A stretch of DNA of 64,000 bases from Serratia marcescens (GTDB taxonomy: Bacteria > Pseudomonadota > Gammaproteobacteria > Enterobacterales > Enterobacteriaceae). The notes below the pieces were generated by a model. The model worked only from the letters and a program-made list of their open reading frames with translations, searched no databases and was not told where the DNA came from. The position numbers and the translations under genes are program-made. The stretch's first letter is position 1, and every line of letters begins with the position of its first letter. Positions 19,261 to 28,795 of this stretch are shown here, piece after piece. The stretch is taken from the NCBI GenBank assembly GCA_015548865.1, contig JADMXW010000005.1, positions 62,001 to 126,000 on the forward strand, read 5' to 3'.

Positions 19261-19962
19261 TTATCCACCGAGGTAGGCAGAACGCACAGCCTCATTTGCC
19301 AGCAAAGCGGCACCGGTATCTTCCAATACTACCCGACCATTCTCCAGCACATAACCACGATCCGCCAATTTCAGCGCCTGATTCGCATTCTGCTCGACCA
19401 GGAAGATGGTCATCCCTTCTTCGCGCAGTTGAGCGATAGTATCAAAAATCTGCAAAATAATAATCGGCGCCAACCCCAGAGAGGGTTCGTCCAGCAGCAG
19501 CAGACGCGGTTGACTCATCAATGCACGACCAATGGCCAGCATCTGCTGCTCACCACCAGACATGGTGCCCGAGCGCTGTGCACGGCGCTCATACAAACGC
19601 GGGAACAGCTCATACACCCGCGCAATGCGCGATTGATATTGCGCCTTGTCGGCAAAGAAGCCACCCATTGCCAGATTCTCTTCTACCGTCATGCGCGAAA
19701 ATACGCGGCGACCTTCCGGCACAATGGCAATCGCTTCACGCATAATCTGCGCCGTTTGCCACTGGGTGATGTCTTTCCCATCATAGATGATGGAACCCGC
19801 ACTGGCGCGCGGATCGCCGCACAGAGTACCGAGCAGCGTGGTTTTCCCCGCGCCGTTGGCACCAATCAGCGTTACGATTTCACCTTGTTCGATGTGCAGG
19901 CTCACCTCATGCAGCGCTTGGATTTTTCCGTAATGCGCCGAAACCTGATTAAATGACAACAT
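19261..19962 (-). CDS. livF: branched-chain amino acid ABC importer, ATPase LivF
   Basis: 233 residues. Walker A is GANGAGKTTLLGTLCG, signature MSGGEQQMLAIGRALM, Walker B LLLLDEPSLGLAP, and switch IFLVEQNANQAL. This EQNA form is typical of LivF. With LivG it forms the ATPase pair that drives LivHM uptake of Leu/Ile/Val. It is 5 bp after livG and is the last liv gene. Confidence 0.96.
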   Translation of the reverse strand: MLSFNQVSAHYGKIQALHEVSLHIEQGEIVTLIGANGAGKTTLLGTLCGDPRASAGSIIYDGKDITQWQTAQIMREAIAIVPEGRRVFSRMTVEENLAMGGFFADKAQYQSRIARVYELFPRLYERRAQRSGTMSGGEQQMLAIGRALMSQPRLLLLDEPSLGLAPIIILQIFDTIAQLREEGMTIFLVEQNANQALKLADRGYVLENGRVVLEDTGAALLANEAVRSAYLGG

Positions 19963-19967
19963 AGTGC

Positions 19968-20738
19968 TTATCCTTCCCCGAGATACGCGCGGATCACGTC
20001 CGGGTTATTACGAATTTCAACCGGTGTTCCCTGCGCCAGCGGCGTTCCCTGATTCACTACGTAGATGCGATCAGAAATGCCCATCACCAGCTTCATATCA
20101 TGCTCGATCAGCAGCACAGATACCTGATGGCGATCGCGCAGTTCAGCAATCAGGTGATCCAGTTCTTCGGTCTCTTTCGGATTCAGCCCAGCGGCAGGTT
20201 CATCCAGCATCAGCACTTCCGGGCGCGTCATCATGCAGCGCGCAATCTCCAGACGACGCTGCTGCCCATAAGCCAGATTACCCGCTTGGCGGTTAGCCAA
20301 GTCAAGCAGACCAACGCGCTCCAGCCACATGGCACCCAATTCTTGCGCTTCGGCTTCCGCCCGACGGAAGCCCGGCGTTTTCAGCAGGCCAGCAAACACG
20401 CCGCTTTTCAGATGTTGATGTTGCGCCACCAGCAGGTTTTCAATCACCGTCATTTCGCGGAACAGACGCACATGCTGGAAGGTGCGCACCACGCCCATGC
20501 GGGCAATCTGCTGTCCCGGTAGCCCTTCCAGATGGCGATCGCGCAGCATAATGGTGCCGCCGGTCGGACGATAAAAACCGGTCAGGCAGTTAAATACCGT
20601 GGTTTTACCTGCCCCGTTCGGCCCAATCAGAGAGACGATTTCGCCCTGATTCAGGTCCAGCTCCACATTGTTGACCGCCAGCAAGCCGCCAAAGCGCATG
20701 GTTAGGCCACGAACCGACAATAAGGGTTGCGTACTCAT
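19968..20738 (-). CDS. livG: branched-chain amino acid ABC importer, ATPase LivG
   Basis: 256 residues. Walker A is [18 protein letters not shown]. The signature has the LivG form [16 protein letters not shown] rather than LSGGQ. Walker B is [16 protein letters not shown] long insert between Walker A and the signature ([19 protein letters not shown]) and the C-terminal [20 protein letters not shown] are typical of LivG. It overlaps the livM stop by 4 bp. Confidence 0.96.
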   Translation of the reverse strand: MSTQPLLSVRGLTMRFGGLLAVNNVELDLNQGEIVSLIGPNGAGKTTVFNCLTGFYRPTGGTIMLRDRHLEGLPGQQIARMGVVRTFQHVRLFREMTVIENLLVAQHQHLKSGVFAGLLKTPGFRRAEAEAQELGAMWLERVGLLDLANRQAGNLAYGQQRRLEIARCMMTRPEVLMLDEPAAGLNPKETEELDHLIAELRDRHQVSVLLIEHDMKLVMGISDRIYVVNQGTPLAQGTPVEIRNNPDVIRAYLGEG

Positions 20739-22015
20739 GCCTGCTCTTCCTTCTTCTCAACCTTCAGCTTCATCTCAGGGCGCTTCATCGGCAATAGCCC
20801 TTGCGGACGCCAAATCATCATCAGCACCATCAGAGCGCCGAGCAGCAGCATGCTGTACTCGTTCAAATCGCGCATCAATTCACGCGATACCACCAGCAGA
20901 ATGGCCGCGAGGATCACCGCAAACTGAGAGCCCATGCCGCCCAACACCACAATGGCAAGCACGAACGCCGATTCAGCAAAGGTGAAGGATTCCGGGCTGA
21001 CAAACCCCTGGCGCGCGGCAAACAGCGTTCCGGCAAAACCGGCAAATGCCGCACTGATGGTAAATGCCGTCAGTTTGATACGGGTAGGGCTCAATCCTAA
21101 TGAACGACAGGCAATTTCATCGTCACGCAACGCTTCCCAAGCACGCCCCAGCGGCATACGCAGCAAGCGATTAATCACAAACAGGGTTGCGATAACCAGC
21201 AGCAGAGCCACCAGATAGAGGAAAATGATGCGATCGCTGGGGTCATACTTCAGGCCAAACATCTCGTGGAAGGTACCCCAACCGCCTTCGCTGACGCGTC
21301 GGCTGAACTCCAGTCCAAAGAAGGTGGGTTTGGGAATCTGGCTGATGCCGTTCGGGCCACCGGTAAACTCGGTGTTATTCAGCAGCAGAATACGCACAAT
21401 TTCACCGAAACCCAGCGTAACAATCGCCAGGTAGTCACCGCGCAGGCGCAATACTGGGAAGCCGAGCAGGAAGCCGGACAATCCAGCCGCAATGCCCGCC
21501 AGCGGCAAGCTCTGCCAGAAGCCCAGCCCGTAGTAATGGTTCAGCAATGCGTAGGTATAAGCGCCAATGGCGTAGAAACCACCGTAGCCCAGCACCAGCA
21601 AACCGGACAGCCCCACGACAACGTTCAGACCCAAGCCCAACATGACGTAGATCAGCGTCAGCGTGGCAATATCCACTGAACCGCGCGACACCACAAACGG
21701 CCAGACCACCGCAGCAATAATCAGCACCGCCGCCAGCACTTTCTGGCGCGGCGTGCTGCCGTCAAAGCTCGGTAACACCAGTGAGGAGCCACCGCCAGAC
21801 AGTTTGCGCATTCCGCTTTGGAAGAAGGGACGCAGCAGTTGGAAGAAGAACACCACCACACAACCAACGCCGATCAGATTCCAGCGCACAGCATCTGCTC
21901 CGCGCACCACCAACGTAGTGCCATCCAGTCCCAGTTGCATTCCCATCAGGAATGCCGCCAGCACCAACAGCGTGAATGCCGATATCACCGCATTTAACAG
22001 GTTGAGCTGTTTCAT
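20735..22015 (-). CDS. livM: branched-chain amino acid ABC importer, permease LivM
   Basis: 426 residues with about ten membrane helices. A hydrophobic N-terminal extension precedes the core, as in E. coli LivM. Motifs: [38 protein letters not shown], the ATPase-docking loop [20 protein letters not shown], and [18 protein letters not shown]. It forms the channel with LivH. It overlaps livH by 4 bp and livG by 4 bp. Confidence 0.95.
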   Translation of the reverse strand: MKQLNLLNAVISAFTLLVLAAFLMGMQLGLDGTTLVVRGADAVRWNLIGVGCVVVFFFQLLRPFFQSGMRKLSGGGSSLVLPSFDGSTPRQKVLAAVLIIAAVVWPFVVSRGSVDIATLTLIYVMLGLGLNVVVGLSGLLVLGYGGFYAIGAYTYALLNHYYGLGFWQSLPLAGIAAGLSGFLLGFPVLRLRGDYLAIVTLGFGEIVRILLLNNTEFTGGPNGISQIPKPTFFGLEFSRRVSEGGWGTFHEMFGLKYDPSDRIIFLYLVALLLVIATLFVINRLLRMPLGRAWEALRDDEIACRSLGLSPTRIKLTAFTISAAFAGFAGTLFAARQGFVSPESFTFAESAFVLAIVVLGGMGSQFAVILAAILLVVSRELMRDLNEYSMLLLGALMVLMMIWRPQGLLPMKRPEMKLKVEKKEEQA

Positions 22016-22938
22016 ACTTTCTCAACCTCCGGGCGCCCCAGGATACCGGTTGGCATCACCAGCAGAACCACAATCAGTAACGCGAAAGAGACTGCATCTT
22101 TGTACTCCGTACTCAGGTAGGCGCTGGTCAGGGCTTCCGCCACCCCCAGTACCAATCCGCCAATCATGGCCCCCGGAATACTGCCAATACCGCCTAACAC
22201 CGCGGCGGTAAAGGCTTTCATGCCCGCCATAAAGCCAATGTAGGGGTTGATAACGCCGTAGAACTGGCCCAGTAGCACACCGGCGACTGCCGCCATCGCG
22301 GCACCGATAACAAAGGTCAGTGAGATGACACGATCAGTGCTGATACCCAGCAGGCTAGCCATTTTCAAATCTTCCGCACAGGCGCGGCAGGCGCGTCCCA
22401 TGCGCGAATAGCGAATAAACGTGGTTAACGCCAGCATAGTAATAAAGGTGACAACCCAGATGGTCACCTGCATGGTGGTAATCGTGGCAGCGAAACCGTT
22501 GTTCTCACCAACAACCCATTGACCATGCACCAGCGTCGGCAGCGCCACATCGCGCGATCCCTGTGTCAGGCTGACGTAGTTTTGCAAGAAGATGGACATC
22601 CCGATGGCGGAAATCAGCGCAATCAGGCGCTTAGAATTACGCACCGGCTTATAGGCCACCCGCTCGATACTCCAACCGTAAGCGCTGGAGATCACAATCG
22701 CCGCGATAAAACCTGCACCGATCAGCACCCAGCTGACATCAATACCCACCATCATCAGTGCAGCAATAACGATAAAAGAGACGTAACTACCGATCATGTA
22801 AACCTCACCATGGGCGAAGTTGATCATACCGATAATGCCGTAAACCATGGTGTAGCCAATGGCAATCAGCGCATAAGTGCTGCCCAACGTAACGCCGTTG
22901 AACATTTGCTGAAGGAAATAGAGGAACTGCTCGGACAT
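22012..22938 (-). CDS. livH: branched-chain amino acid ABC importer, permease LivH
   Basis: 308 residues with about eight membrane helices. Typical LivH stretches are [33 protein letters not shown], the docking loop [20 protein letters not shown] and [20 protein letters not shown]. Its stop overlaps the livM start (ATGA). It follows livK after a 100-bp gap containing a strong hairpin. Confidence 0.96.
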   Translation of the reverse strand: MSEQFLYFLQQMFNGVTLGSTYALIAIGYTMVYGIIGMINFAHGEVYMIGSYVSFIVIAALMMVGIDVSWVLIGAGFIAAIVISSAYGWSIERVAYKPVRNSKRLIALISAIGMSIFLQNYVSLTQGSRDVALPTLVHGQWVVGENNGFAATITTMQVTIWVVTFITMLALTTFIRYSRMGRACRACAEDLKMASLLGISTDRVISLTFVIGAAMAAVAGVLLGQFYGVINPYIGFMAGMKAFTAAVLGGIGSIPGAMIGGLVLGVAEALTSAYLSTEYKDAVSFALLIVVLLVMPTGILGRPEVEKV

Positions 22939-22977
22939 ACCTTTACCTTAGAATTAGCCCTTACACCTTAAGATTTT

Positions 22978-23005
22978 GCCCCCACGGCCTAAAGGCGGTG
23001 GGGGC
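22978..23005 (-). terminator. GC-rich hairpin between livK and livH
   Basis: GCCCCCAC / GTGGGGGC arms with an inner GCC-TTTA-GGC extension, followed on the minus strand by AAAATC. Such hairpins between a binding-protein gene and its permease gene usually protect the upstream message and let only part of transcription continue, giving excess LivK. Confidence 0.6.
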
Positions 23006-23038
23006 ATCGGTGTTCAGGTGCTGAGTGGACGGCAGCGA

Positions 23039-24145
23039 TTATTTTGCGCTAGAAGTGCCGTCTGCATGCCACTCGAATACGCCAAACTCAAACCCTTTCA
23101 GGTCACCCTTTGTATCCCAGCTCAACGGGCCCATCACGGTTTCCACGGAGTTGGCTTTCAGGTCTTTTGCGATGGCTTCAGGTTCCATACCGCTACGCGC
23201 CATCGCGGTGGTCAGAGACTGCAACGCTGCATAGGTGGTCCAAACGAACGGCCCAGTCGGATCCAGTTTTTTAGCTTTCAGCGCATCTACAATCGGCTGG
23301 TTAGCAGGAACCTGGTCATAACGTTTAGGCAGAGTAACCAACATACCTTCAGACGCCGCGCCCGCGATGTTAGACAGTGAGGAGTTACCCACCCCTTCCG
23401 GTCCCATGAATTTGGTGGTCAAACCCGCCTGACGTGCCTGACGCAGAATTTGGCCCATTTCCGGGTAGTAACCGCCGAAGTAGACAAAATCCACGTTCTC
23501 TTTCTTCAAACGCGCGACCAACGTGGAGAAATCTTTGTCCCCAGCGGTTACACCTTCAAACAGCACCACGTTTGCACCCGCTTTTTTCAGGCTATCCTGA
23601 ACAGAACGAGCCAAACCTTCACCATACTGTTGTTTGTCGTGCACCACGGCAATACGCTGCGGCTTGATGGTATTCACGATGTAGTTGGCAGCGGTCGGGC
23701 CCTGATCGGAATCCAGGCCGGTAGTGCGCAGCACCAGCTTGTAACCACGGGTTGTCAGATCCGGTGCGGTCGCCGCTGGCGTAATCATTAGCACGCCTTC
23801 GTCTTCATAGATATCAGATGCAGGCTGGGTGGAGGAAGAGCACAGGTGCCCAATCACATAACGGATGCCATCGTTAATCACTTTGTTGGCAACGGCAACG
23901 GCCTGTTTCGGGTCACACGCATCGTCATATTCAACGGCAACCAGCTTGTTGCCTTTCACGCCACCTTTGGCGTTGATGTCAGCAATCGCCTGACGGGCAC
24001 CGATAAATTCCATGTCGCCATACTGTGCAACCGGGCCGGACATAGCACCAACGACGGCAACCTTGATGTCTTCTGCATTGGCCATGTGTGCGAACGCTGC
24101 GGCCATACAACCCAACAGTACGACCTTACCTTTAGCTACTTTCAT
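23039..24145 (-). CDS. livK: branched-chain amino acid periplasmic binding protein LivK/LivJ
   Basis: 368 residues from the ATG at 24145 (AGGG upstream); a GTG three codons earlier is less likely. The signal peptide is [20 protein letters not shown], cleaved near ANA. The mature sequence starts [20 protein letters not shown] and shows the Leu-binding pattern ([49 protein letters not shown]). Only one such gene precedes livH; E. coli has two (livJ and livK) here, so this single protein probably serves Leu, Ile and Val. Confidence 0.95.
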   Translation of the reverse strand: MKVAKGKVVLLGCMAAAFAHMANAEDIKVAVVGAMSGPVAQYGDMEFIGARQAIADINAKGGVKGNKLVAVEYDDACDPKQAVAVANKVINDGIRYVIGHLCSSSTQPASDIYEDEGVLMITPAATAPDLTTRGYKLVLRTTGLDSDQGPTAANYIVNTIKPQRIAVVHDKQQYGEGLARSVQDSLKKAGANVVLFEGVTAGDKDFSTLVARLKKENVDFVYFGGYYPEMGQILRQARQAGLTTKFMGPEGVGNSSLSNIAGAASEGMLVTLPKRYDQVPANQPIVDALKAKKLDPTGPFVWTTYAALQSLTTAMARSGMEPEAIAKDLKANSVETVMGPLSWDTKGDLKGFEFGVFEWHADGTSSAK

Positions 24146-24570
24146 TCGATTCACCCTATCTGTCGTTATGGAGTTCGCCTATAAGCCTATACCACCCCGC
24201 CTTACTCAATTTTTTTCTTATAAGTAAGAACAGGTTAGGCGTTTTATTAGCTATACTTCACTAATAAGGCGTTATTTTTCATGTCATTAAACAGGAATTT
24301 TATGCTGCAAATCAACTCTCTCAATCAGAAACAAGCGGTGTAAACAGCATAAAATACCAGCCAGAAAAGCCACTATTTATTTTATATATAGTCAGTTATG
24401 CTGCTTTGTGCAGCAAGGAGCAACTCAATACTCGAAAAATCATCGATGAAGAAAACATTTTCCCTATTAACCGTACAGAAAAACTTACACAACTGTTTAT
24501 CTACATCACTACTACATTATGCTTTAGGCGCCTTTATGCCTTATGCAAACACATTGAGAGGGTTATCGAA
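24146..24570. promoter_or_regulatory. divergent livK / panM control region
   Basis: AT-rich, no gene. A palindrome TTCTTA-taag-TAAGAA (24215-24230) lies about 70 bp upstream of livK, followed by AT-rich -10-like stretches. Lrp is the expected regulator of liv genes, but I do not see a site distinct enough to call. Confidence 0.35.
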
Positions 24571-24972
24571 ATGAAGCTCGCCGTCGAATGTCTCTCGTTA
24601 TTCAGCGACCAGGATAGAATTGATCTCGCTAAGATTTGGCCTCACCAGAATCTTGACCTGTTGCAACAGAGCCTTGATGCTCACCAACGTCTGTTTGCAT
24701 CGCGCTTTAATGGCCGCTTGCTGGCAGCGATCATGGTTGAGATTGATGGTGAATACGCAGAGCTTGATGACCTGATGGTCAGAGAAGCAACGCGCCGCCG
24801 AGGCGTTGGCCTGCACCTAATTCAGGAAGTTGTACGCCAGTTACCGGAAGTGAAAGAGTTCTGGCTGACAGCAGCAGATCATGCTGGTGTAAACGAAGCC
24901 GTGCTGGATCGTTTTATGGAAAGCTGCGGATTCTTTCCGGTCTCTGGAGGATGGCTCTACACCAGGACTTAA
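24571..24972 (+). CDS. panM: PanD autocleavage/regulatory factor PanM (PanZ)
   Basis: 133 residues from the ATG at 24571, after GAGAGGG at about 8 bp. A longer in-frame reading upstream is AT-rich and unlike the family. It has a GNAT fold with the acetyl-CoA loop seen as REATRRRGVGLHLIQEV. In E. coli, PanM with acetyl-CoA triggers self-cleavage of the aspartate decarboxylase PanD and then inhibits it, controlling coenzyme A synthesis. The place next to liv and rpoH matches E. coli (yhhK). Confidence 0.94.
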   Translation: MKLAVECLSLFSDQDRIDLAKIWPHQNLDLLQQSLDAHQRLFASRFNGRLLAAIMVEIDGEYAELDDLMVREATRRRGVGLHLIQEVVRQLPEVKEFWLTAADHAGVNEAVLDRFMESCGFFPVSGGWLYTRT

Positions 24973-25049
24973 CGCTAACTGCACCTATCCATGTAATGTG
25001 AGCACAGCCTTAAGCGAGGTTCTGGTTTTCAAATTGTTCCTGGCTGAGC

Positions 25050-25070
25050 CCGCCACAGGCAAAGTGGCGG
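25050..25070 (+). terminator. hairpin downstream of panM
   Basis: CCGCCAC / GTGGCGG, 7-bp stem with a 7-nt loop, 78 bp past panM. No T-run; weak candidate. Confidence 0.3.
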
Positions 25071-25143
25071 CATCAGCGACTGCCATCACACCCGATATAA
25101 TTTAATACTGCCGTTCTCATTATTTCTCGGCGAACCAACATGT

Positions 25144-25317
25144 TCACCGTAGATACATTCTATTTTCTGCGAGGGAATGAATTTGTGACTCATACCGATT
25201 AAGTTCGCCTGCGAAAATAGTGGTTCCCGTGTACTCAGCCAGTTTCAGAGCATCATCGCGAAACTCCAGAAAATACTGTTTACGGGATTTCTTGCCAGTT
25301 GATACTGGTTTTGTCAT
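25144..25317 (-). pseudogene. IS3-family transposase OrfA, N-terminal fragment
   Basis: 57 residues from the ATG at 25317 (AGAGGTG upstream). MTKPVSTGKKSRKQYFLEFRD and ALKLAEYTGTTI match the helix-turn-helix start of IS3-group OrfA proteins, which usually read KKxRKQ(Y/H)xxEFRxEALKLAE. The match ends at ELNRYESQIHS, about half of OrfA; the rest of OrfA and OrfB are missing here. The conserved AAARELxLYES is degraded to FAGELNRYES. This is insertion-sequence debris, not an active element. Confidence 0.7.
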
Positions 25318-25793
25318 GTTAATCACCTCTTACTTTAGTGCTTACTCACTGAGTTGTACCTCTACTATTATTAAGCCATTTCACTCAATACATAATAATT
25401 TAATCATACAAACATTATTATTGAGTCAAATATAAGATTGAAAAATATTTATTATCTCATAAAACCCAAACTCATGATATTTCATGGAAAATAAAAAACC
25501 GACATCATTCCTACAAAAAAAAATTAAATTAATTTAAAAACACTCTACACTAAAAAAATAAGACAATAAAAATAGCATAAAACACATAGTCAAATAACTT
25601 TTAATAATGTAATAGATCACAAAAAAATAAATATGCACACATAATCATTCTAATTATAAGAATGGCCGACTACGTCATTTTTATGAGATACAACATCTAT
25701 AACATGAATAGGAGAATAACAAAACCAGAAAAAAGCAAATAAGAGATTAAATATAATTAAAAAATCAACCATATAATTAACATCGAGGTGTTT
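25318..25793. other. AT-rich gap upstream of the small secreted protein gene
   Basis: Strongly AT-rich, unlike the flanking core genes, with many stop codons in all frames. No repeat, hairpin or known operator recognised. It presumably holds the promoter of the gene at 25794. Confidence 0.4.
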
Positions 25794-26135
25794 ATGATTA
25801 ATCACAAATCATTGGCTTGTTTATCTATATTGATGGCACTATCATTCAGCGCTTACTCTAATAATGATATAGCTAATTATGATAATAAGAAGCCAGATTC
25901 AGGTAATACCGTTAGTATGAATGTTGCTCTTTTTGATTATGTATTTCCAGAAAACCTGCGTTCATATACTGCTGGTACTCGTGTACTGCAACCAAGAGAT
26001 GGACGAATTTATCAATGCCGGCCATTTCCAAACAGTGGATATTGCGTACAATGGGCACCAACAGAAACACAGTATGAGCCAGGGTTTGGCAGCCATTGGA
26101 CCTGGGCATGGATAAAAACAGACTATTGTCCATAA
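25794..26135 (+). CDS. small secreted protein with a chitin-binding (CBM5/12 or CBM73-like) domain
   Basis: 113 residues from the ATG at 25794, just after CGAGGTG; a GTG two codons earlier is part of that site. The signal peptide ([20 protein letters not shown]) is followed by a short Asn/Asp-rich linker. A single C-terminal domain of about 55 residues reads [40 protein letters not shown] and [13 protein letters not shown]. The pattern (AGT.V, G.IYQC.PFP.SGYC, W, YEPG.GSHW..AW) is that of chitin-binding modules at the end of GbpA-like proteins and chitinases, with aromatic residues for sugar stacking and Cys for disulfides. Here it stands alone. It lies in AT-rich DNA between IS3 remnants. 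The exact sugar target is unknown. Confidence 0.6.
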   Translation: MINHKSLACLSILMALSFSAYSNNDIANYDNKKPDSGNTVSMNVALFDYVFPENLRSYTAGTRVLQPRDGRIYQCRPFPNSGYCVQWAPTETQYEPGFGSHWTWAWIKTDYCP

Positions 26136-26268
26136 ATACAAAAAATGCTCCTAATATAGGTATAATAAAATAGAACTAAGCCTTTGGCTTATTAATTCCT
26201 CAATATTTATTTGGAGTCGTAATGAACAGCCAGCTCCAGCTGTAGATGAATCATATTACTATTAAATT

Positions 26269-26298
26269 AATCAGGCCAGCCCACGCTGGTCTGATTTT
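26269..26298 (+). terminator. rho-independent terminator after the chitin-binding-like gene
   Basis: AATCAGGCCAGC / GCTGGTCTGATT, a 12-bp stem with one G-U pair and a 4-nt loop, ending in TTTT. It lies about 130 bp past the stop at 26135. Confidence 0.65.
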
Positions 26299-26454
26299 AA
26301 GCTGGAATTAAAACTTGGTAATGCTAGTTAATTATTAGATACTAATGAATGCTCTTATCGTATATTTTTTCTGATTTTTTAAAAACAAATGGTTTTGCAC
26401 ACAAATTGCCTTCATTGCGCACGAATGACTGCGGTCCATCTGGTTCACAACAGA

Positions 26455-26530
26455 TAACGGTCCAGCGTTGAATGCAATGTTCTACGCTACGTACCCCGTA
26501 ACGCCAGGTAACTCTATCAACCCCTTAATG
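26455..26530 (+). pseudogene. possible IS3-family OrfB (integrase) remnant
   Basis: One frame reads TDNGPALNAMFYATYPVTPG. It resembles the HSDNGxxMKxxTMLATLxxLGVxPSFSRP block around the second Asp of the DDE site in IS3-group OrfB proteins. The sequence before and after is broken by stops. With the OrfA piece at 25144-25317 it suggests an old IS3-type insertion eroded around the gene at 25794. The rest of the gap 26299-26778 holds nothing else I recognise. Confidence 0.35.
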
Positions 26531-26778
26531 ATCTGATTTATTCCACTACACGATAAAACACCTCATCCGTTAACCCATGGTACTGATGATGATATTTTCT
26601 CACTCCACTACGTTAACAAATATCCTTTTAGTTCTCGCCATGTAAATCTCGTTAGAACATCATTAACATTAATATATTTATAATAAACACCCATAAAAAC
26701 CATTTTATGACACATGAATGTTTATAATAAAAGTATGGCACTCAACACCAATAAGAACGCCTGCATTAGAGAGAGAAA

Positions 26779-26982
26779 ATGAAAATCACATTATCAAATG
26801 TTTACCCATCATATTATAACGAGGAAAAATCTATTCTCAGCGTGTCAGAATACAACGCTCACTTGCTCAACATAGAAAATAAAATCTATTTAAAAAACGA
26901 CATTTGCAATACGCAAATAAACAATTTAAATGATGAGCTAACTGTAAAAACTGAACATTTAAAAAATCAAACAATGTCTTGA
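26779..26982 (+). CDS. N-terminal part of a probably frameshifted gene of unknown function
   Basis: 67 residues (MKITLSNVYPSYYNEEKSIL ...), with AGAGAGA just upstream of the ATG. AT-rich, Asn/Lys/Ile-rich and helical toward the end. The frame stops at 26982. Dropping one A in the A6 run at 26961-26966 connects it to another frame (IKQCLDEYASPKKPPQKDIE ...) that stays open into the next ORF at 27056. No family recognised. Confidence 0.4.
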   Translation: MKITLSNVYPSYYNEEKSILSVSEYNAHLLNIENKIYLKNDICNTQINNLNDELTVKTEHLKNQTMS

Positions 26983-27055
26983 TGAATATGCCTCACCAAA
27001 AAAGCCCCCCCAAAAAGATATAGAATACTTACAAATCCTCATTATAAAATATGCA

Positions 27056-27595
27056 ATGAACATCATCGAAACTGGATATATTACATGGGAGAGATTTAAT
27101 AAGGCATCAACAACATACAAAGATATACTAACCATGATGACATCACACAATTATATTGTCACGTGTGATGAGGCTCGGAAACAACATATTGAACAAGAAC
27201 ACATTGAGTTAAAATGGTCATGTTGCATATACAATTTTCTTATTCAGCTGATATATTATGATACGCCTCCTGAAAAAGATTTTTTACCATCTGGATTTCA
27301 ATATAATAATCAATATAATTTGAACATTACTGAAATCGCCAGTAATAGCATTACTAACGCAAGATCCACCGAGTTTATTTTGAATGAAGTTTTATTGAAA
27401 ATGATTGATGGAAAAAATTGTAAAAAAATCGCATTAGATATAAAAATATTAAACGATTTTTATTTCACATATATGATATCCAAAGTTCACAATGAATATT
27501 GTGATTTAAAAAAAGAGTACTGTTCTATAATAACAGAAACTTTATTATTTATACCTCAAACAATCAAGGATGAAATCGTATCTTACTCTGACTAA
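27056..27595 (+). CDS. C-terminal part of a probably frameshifted gene of unknown function
   Basis: 179 residues starting at an internal Met without a convincing ribosome site. The same frame is open back to 26963, so the coding region really extends about 31 codons upstream and joins the ORF at 26779 if one base is removed. The joined product would be about 275 residues. It is soluble, AT-rich and Ile/Asn/Lys/Tyr-rich, with several Cys. No domain recognised. Its composition and position in an accessory patch suggest horizontal acquisition. Confidence 0.4.
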   Translation: MNIIETGYITWERFNKASTTYKDILTMMTSHNYIVTCDEARKQHIEQEHIELKWSCCIYNFLIQLIYYDTPPEKDFLPSGFQYNNQYNLNITEIASNSITNARSTEFILNEVLLKMIDGKNCKKIALDIKILNDFYFTYMISKVHNEYCDLKKEYCSIITETLLFIPQTIKDEIVSYSD

Positions 27596-27638
27596 TATTT
27601 ACTTTTCCACCCAACTTATCCATCAGCGCGCGCGACAA

Positions 27639-27664
27639 AAAAGGCCAACATATGTTGGCCTTTT
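27639..27664. terminator. bidirectional terminator downstream of rpoH
   Basis: AAAAGGCCAACA-TA-TGTTGGCCTTTT, a perfect palindrome of 12-bp arms with A- and T-runs on both sides. It ends rpoH on the minus strand and the ORF at 27595 on the plus strand. Confidence 0.9.
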
Positions 27665-27687
27665 CATTATCTGATAGTACAGCTGCA

Positions 27688-28545
27688 TCATGCCTCAATC
27701 GCCGCTCGCAGCTTCTTCATAGCGTTTTTCTCTAACTGACGCACACGTTCTGCAGAAACGCCGTATTGATCAGCCAGTTCTTGCAAGGTGGACTTGTTGT
27801 CGTCGTCCAACCAGCGCGCACGTATAATATGCTGGCTACGTTCATCCAGCCCTTCCAACGCGTAGGCAAGTTTGTCCGCCGCGTGGTTATCCCAGTTATC
27901 TTCCTCGATACCATCGGCGAAATCAGAAGATTTATCCTGAAGATACAGCATCGGGGCCATCGCTTGGCCATCATGCGCCTCGTCATCCGGTGCGGGATCA
28001 AACGTCATGTCTTGCGCGGCCATACGGGATTCCATCTCGCGCACATCTTTGCTGGTCACGCCCAACTCACGGGCTACCAGTTCCACTTCGTCCTGATTAA
28101 ACCAGCCCAGACGTTGCTTGGTCTTACGCAGGTTAAAGAACAACTTGCGTTGCGCTTTGGTGGTGGCGACTTTAACAATACGCCAGTTACGCAACACATA
28201 TTCATGAATTTCGGCTTTGATCCAGTGCACAGCAAAGGACACCAGACGTACACCCATTTCTGGGTTGAAGCGGCGCACCGCTTTCATCAGACCAATGTTG
28301 CCTTCTTGAATCAGGTCAGCCTGAGGCAATCCGTAACCAGCATACGTACGAGCTACGTGAATTACAAAGCGCAGATGCGACAGGATCAGCGCTTTCGCCG
28401 ATTCCAGATCGCCCTCATAATGCAGCCGTTCAGCCAGTGCCCGCTCTTCCTCAGCCGTCAGCATCGGATAGGCGTTGGCGGCACGAATATACCCTTCCAG
28501 ACTGCCCTGGGGAACTAAGGTGAAAGTTTGCATATCTTTGGTCAT
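27688..28545 (-). CDS. rpoH: heat-shock sigma factor sigma-32 RpoH
   Basis: 285 residues from the ATG at 28545 ([20 protein letters not shown]), preceded by GAGGGGTC. A TTG five codons upstream is not needed. Region 2 ([40 protein letters not shown]) and the RpoH box [17 protein letters not shown] are intact, as is the region 4 helix-turn-helix ([19 protein letters not shown]). It directs RNA polymerase to heat-shock genes, and its mRNA is known to be a translational thermosensor in E. coli. It is downstream of ftsX, separated by a promoter-bearing gap. Confidence 0.97.
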   Translation of the reverse strand: MTKDMQTFTLVPQGSLEGYIRAANAYPMLTAEEERALAERLHYEGDLESAKALILSHLRFVIHVARTYAGYGLPQADLIQEGNIGLMKAVRRFNPEMGVRLVSFAVHWIKAEIHEYVLRNWRIVKVATTKAQRKLFFNLRKTKQRLGWFNQDEVELVARELGVTSKDVREMESRMAAQDMTFDPAPDDEAHDGQAMAPMLYLQDKSSDFADGIEEDNWDNHAADKLAYALEGLDERSQHIIRARWLDDDNKSTLQELADQYGVSAERVRQLEKNAMKKLRAAIEA

Positions 28546-28647
28546 TCGACCCCTCTTCAATTAGCGTGATGGGATAAGGTACAACTTTAAACATCACATT
28601 AAGTACAACAAAACCGCTGAACCTTCTGCCATTCTCTGGCACAGAAC

Positions 28648-28675
28648 TTGGACCGTACAAGATGCCGCAAGTTCC
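28648..28675 (-). promoter_or_regulatory. sigma-E-like promoter upstream of rpoH
   Basis: Read leftward: GGAACTT, a 16-bp spacer beginning GCGG and ending ACGG, then TCCAA. E. coli rpoH P3, driven by sigma-E, has GAACTT, a 16-bp spacer ending ACGG, and TCTGA. The -35 and spacer agree well; the -10 only in part. The start would leave a leader of about 95 nt. Confidence 0.5.
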
Positions 28676-28795
28676 TTCTATTCATCGACAGACAGTATTT
28701 TATCGCCTGACGGCGACAGATCAAGGCGAACCTGTCGATGACTTCGCCCAAGGCTCTAAATGCCAAAACATCAGAAAATCCTACCAGAAAAAAAG

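Noticed and set aside
19429-19956. Long plus-strand frame antisense to livF, and similar long frames opposite livM and the cellulose genes
   Set aside because: They lie fully inside well-supported genes, have no ribosome sites and show compositions expected from antisense reading of GC-rich codons.
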